Of a stretch of 64,000 nucleotides of DNA, positions 62,273 to 64,000 are shown in pieces. A program made the translations under genes and the position numbers. A model generated the notes under the pieces. That model had not been told where the DNA came from, did no database searches, and was given only the letters and a program-made list of their open reading frames with translations. Source of the stretch: Pogonophryne albipinna (Eukaryota; Chordata; Actinopteri; Perciformes; Artedidraconidae); assembly GCA_028583405.1 (NCBI GenBank), contig CM053253.1, positions 13,093,112 to 13,157,111 on the forward strand, written 5' to 3'. Positions within the stretch are counted from its first letter, which is position 1. Each line of letters starts with the position of its first letter.

Positions 62273-62280
62273 GAGCGAAC

Positions 62281-64000
<1,720 letters not shown>

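Overview
The window is vertebrate DNA, most likely from a ray-finned (percomorph-type) teleost. It has GT/AG-spliced exons in compact introns, several teleost-style transposon remnants, and very long pure CA/TG microsatellites. There are no operons or prokaryotic signals. Two protein-coding genes can be supported, both on the minus strand. Most other open frames are shadows of exons or of repeats.

From 1 to about 3.5 kb: a repeat remnant with a perfect 17-bp-arm palindrome (349-383), then a single-coding-exon gene at 1861-2394. That gene encodes a small leucine-rich platelet/thrombocyte receptor subunit (glycoprotein IX / Ib-beta type; gp9 is the best call). It has an inferred 5' noncoding exon, and upstream lie an inverted pair of GATA motifs and a CRE-like site.

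From about 3.5 to 54 kb: iqsec1 (BRAG2), an ARF guanine-nucleotide exchange factor with an IQ motif, a Sec7 domain and a PH domain. I placed 13 common coding exons between 6565 and 17696 by homology and splice signals. All junction phases agree, and the total is divisible by three. Two alternative first coding exons join exon 2 in the same phase. A proximal one at 24514-24578 begins MWCLQC, as in a mammalian isoform, and a distal one at 53979-54001 begins MGYRLYD. The predicted proteins are 1127 and 1113 aa, ending in the PDZ ligand STVV. The 3' UTR appears to run to about 3528, so gp9 lies close downstream in tandem orientation.

From 17.7 to 54 kb the sequence is almost all intron: mobile-element remnants, CA tracts of 209-242 bp, and long stretches where I recognise nothing. 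From 54 to 64 kb is iqsec1 5' flank, or intron of a still longer isoform. It holds a 298-bp CA tract, a 502-bp TTAA-flanked element, a 1447-bp hAT-type element with an exact 8-bp target duplication, and an 89-bp TG tract.

The most interesting points are: a 242-bp TG tract on the iqsec1 sense strand starting 29 nt after the donor of the proximal first exon; a possible one-base homopolymer frameshift hiding a longer cytoplasmic tail in the gp9-like gene; a histidine-rich tail in iqsec1; and several non-autonomous elements whose exact ends can be defined. I found no CRISPR array, toxin, virus or new multi-gene system.
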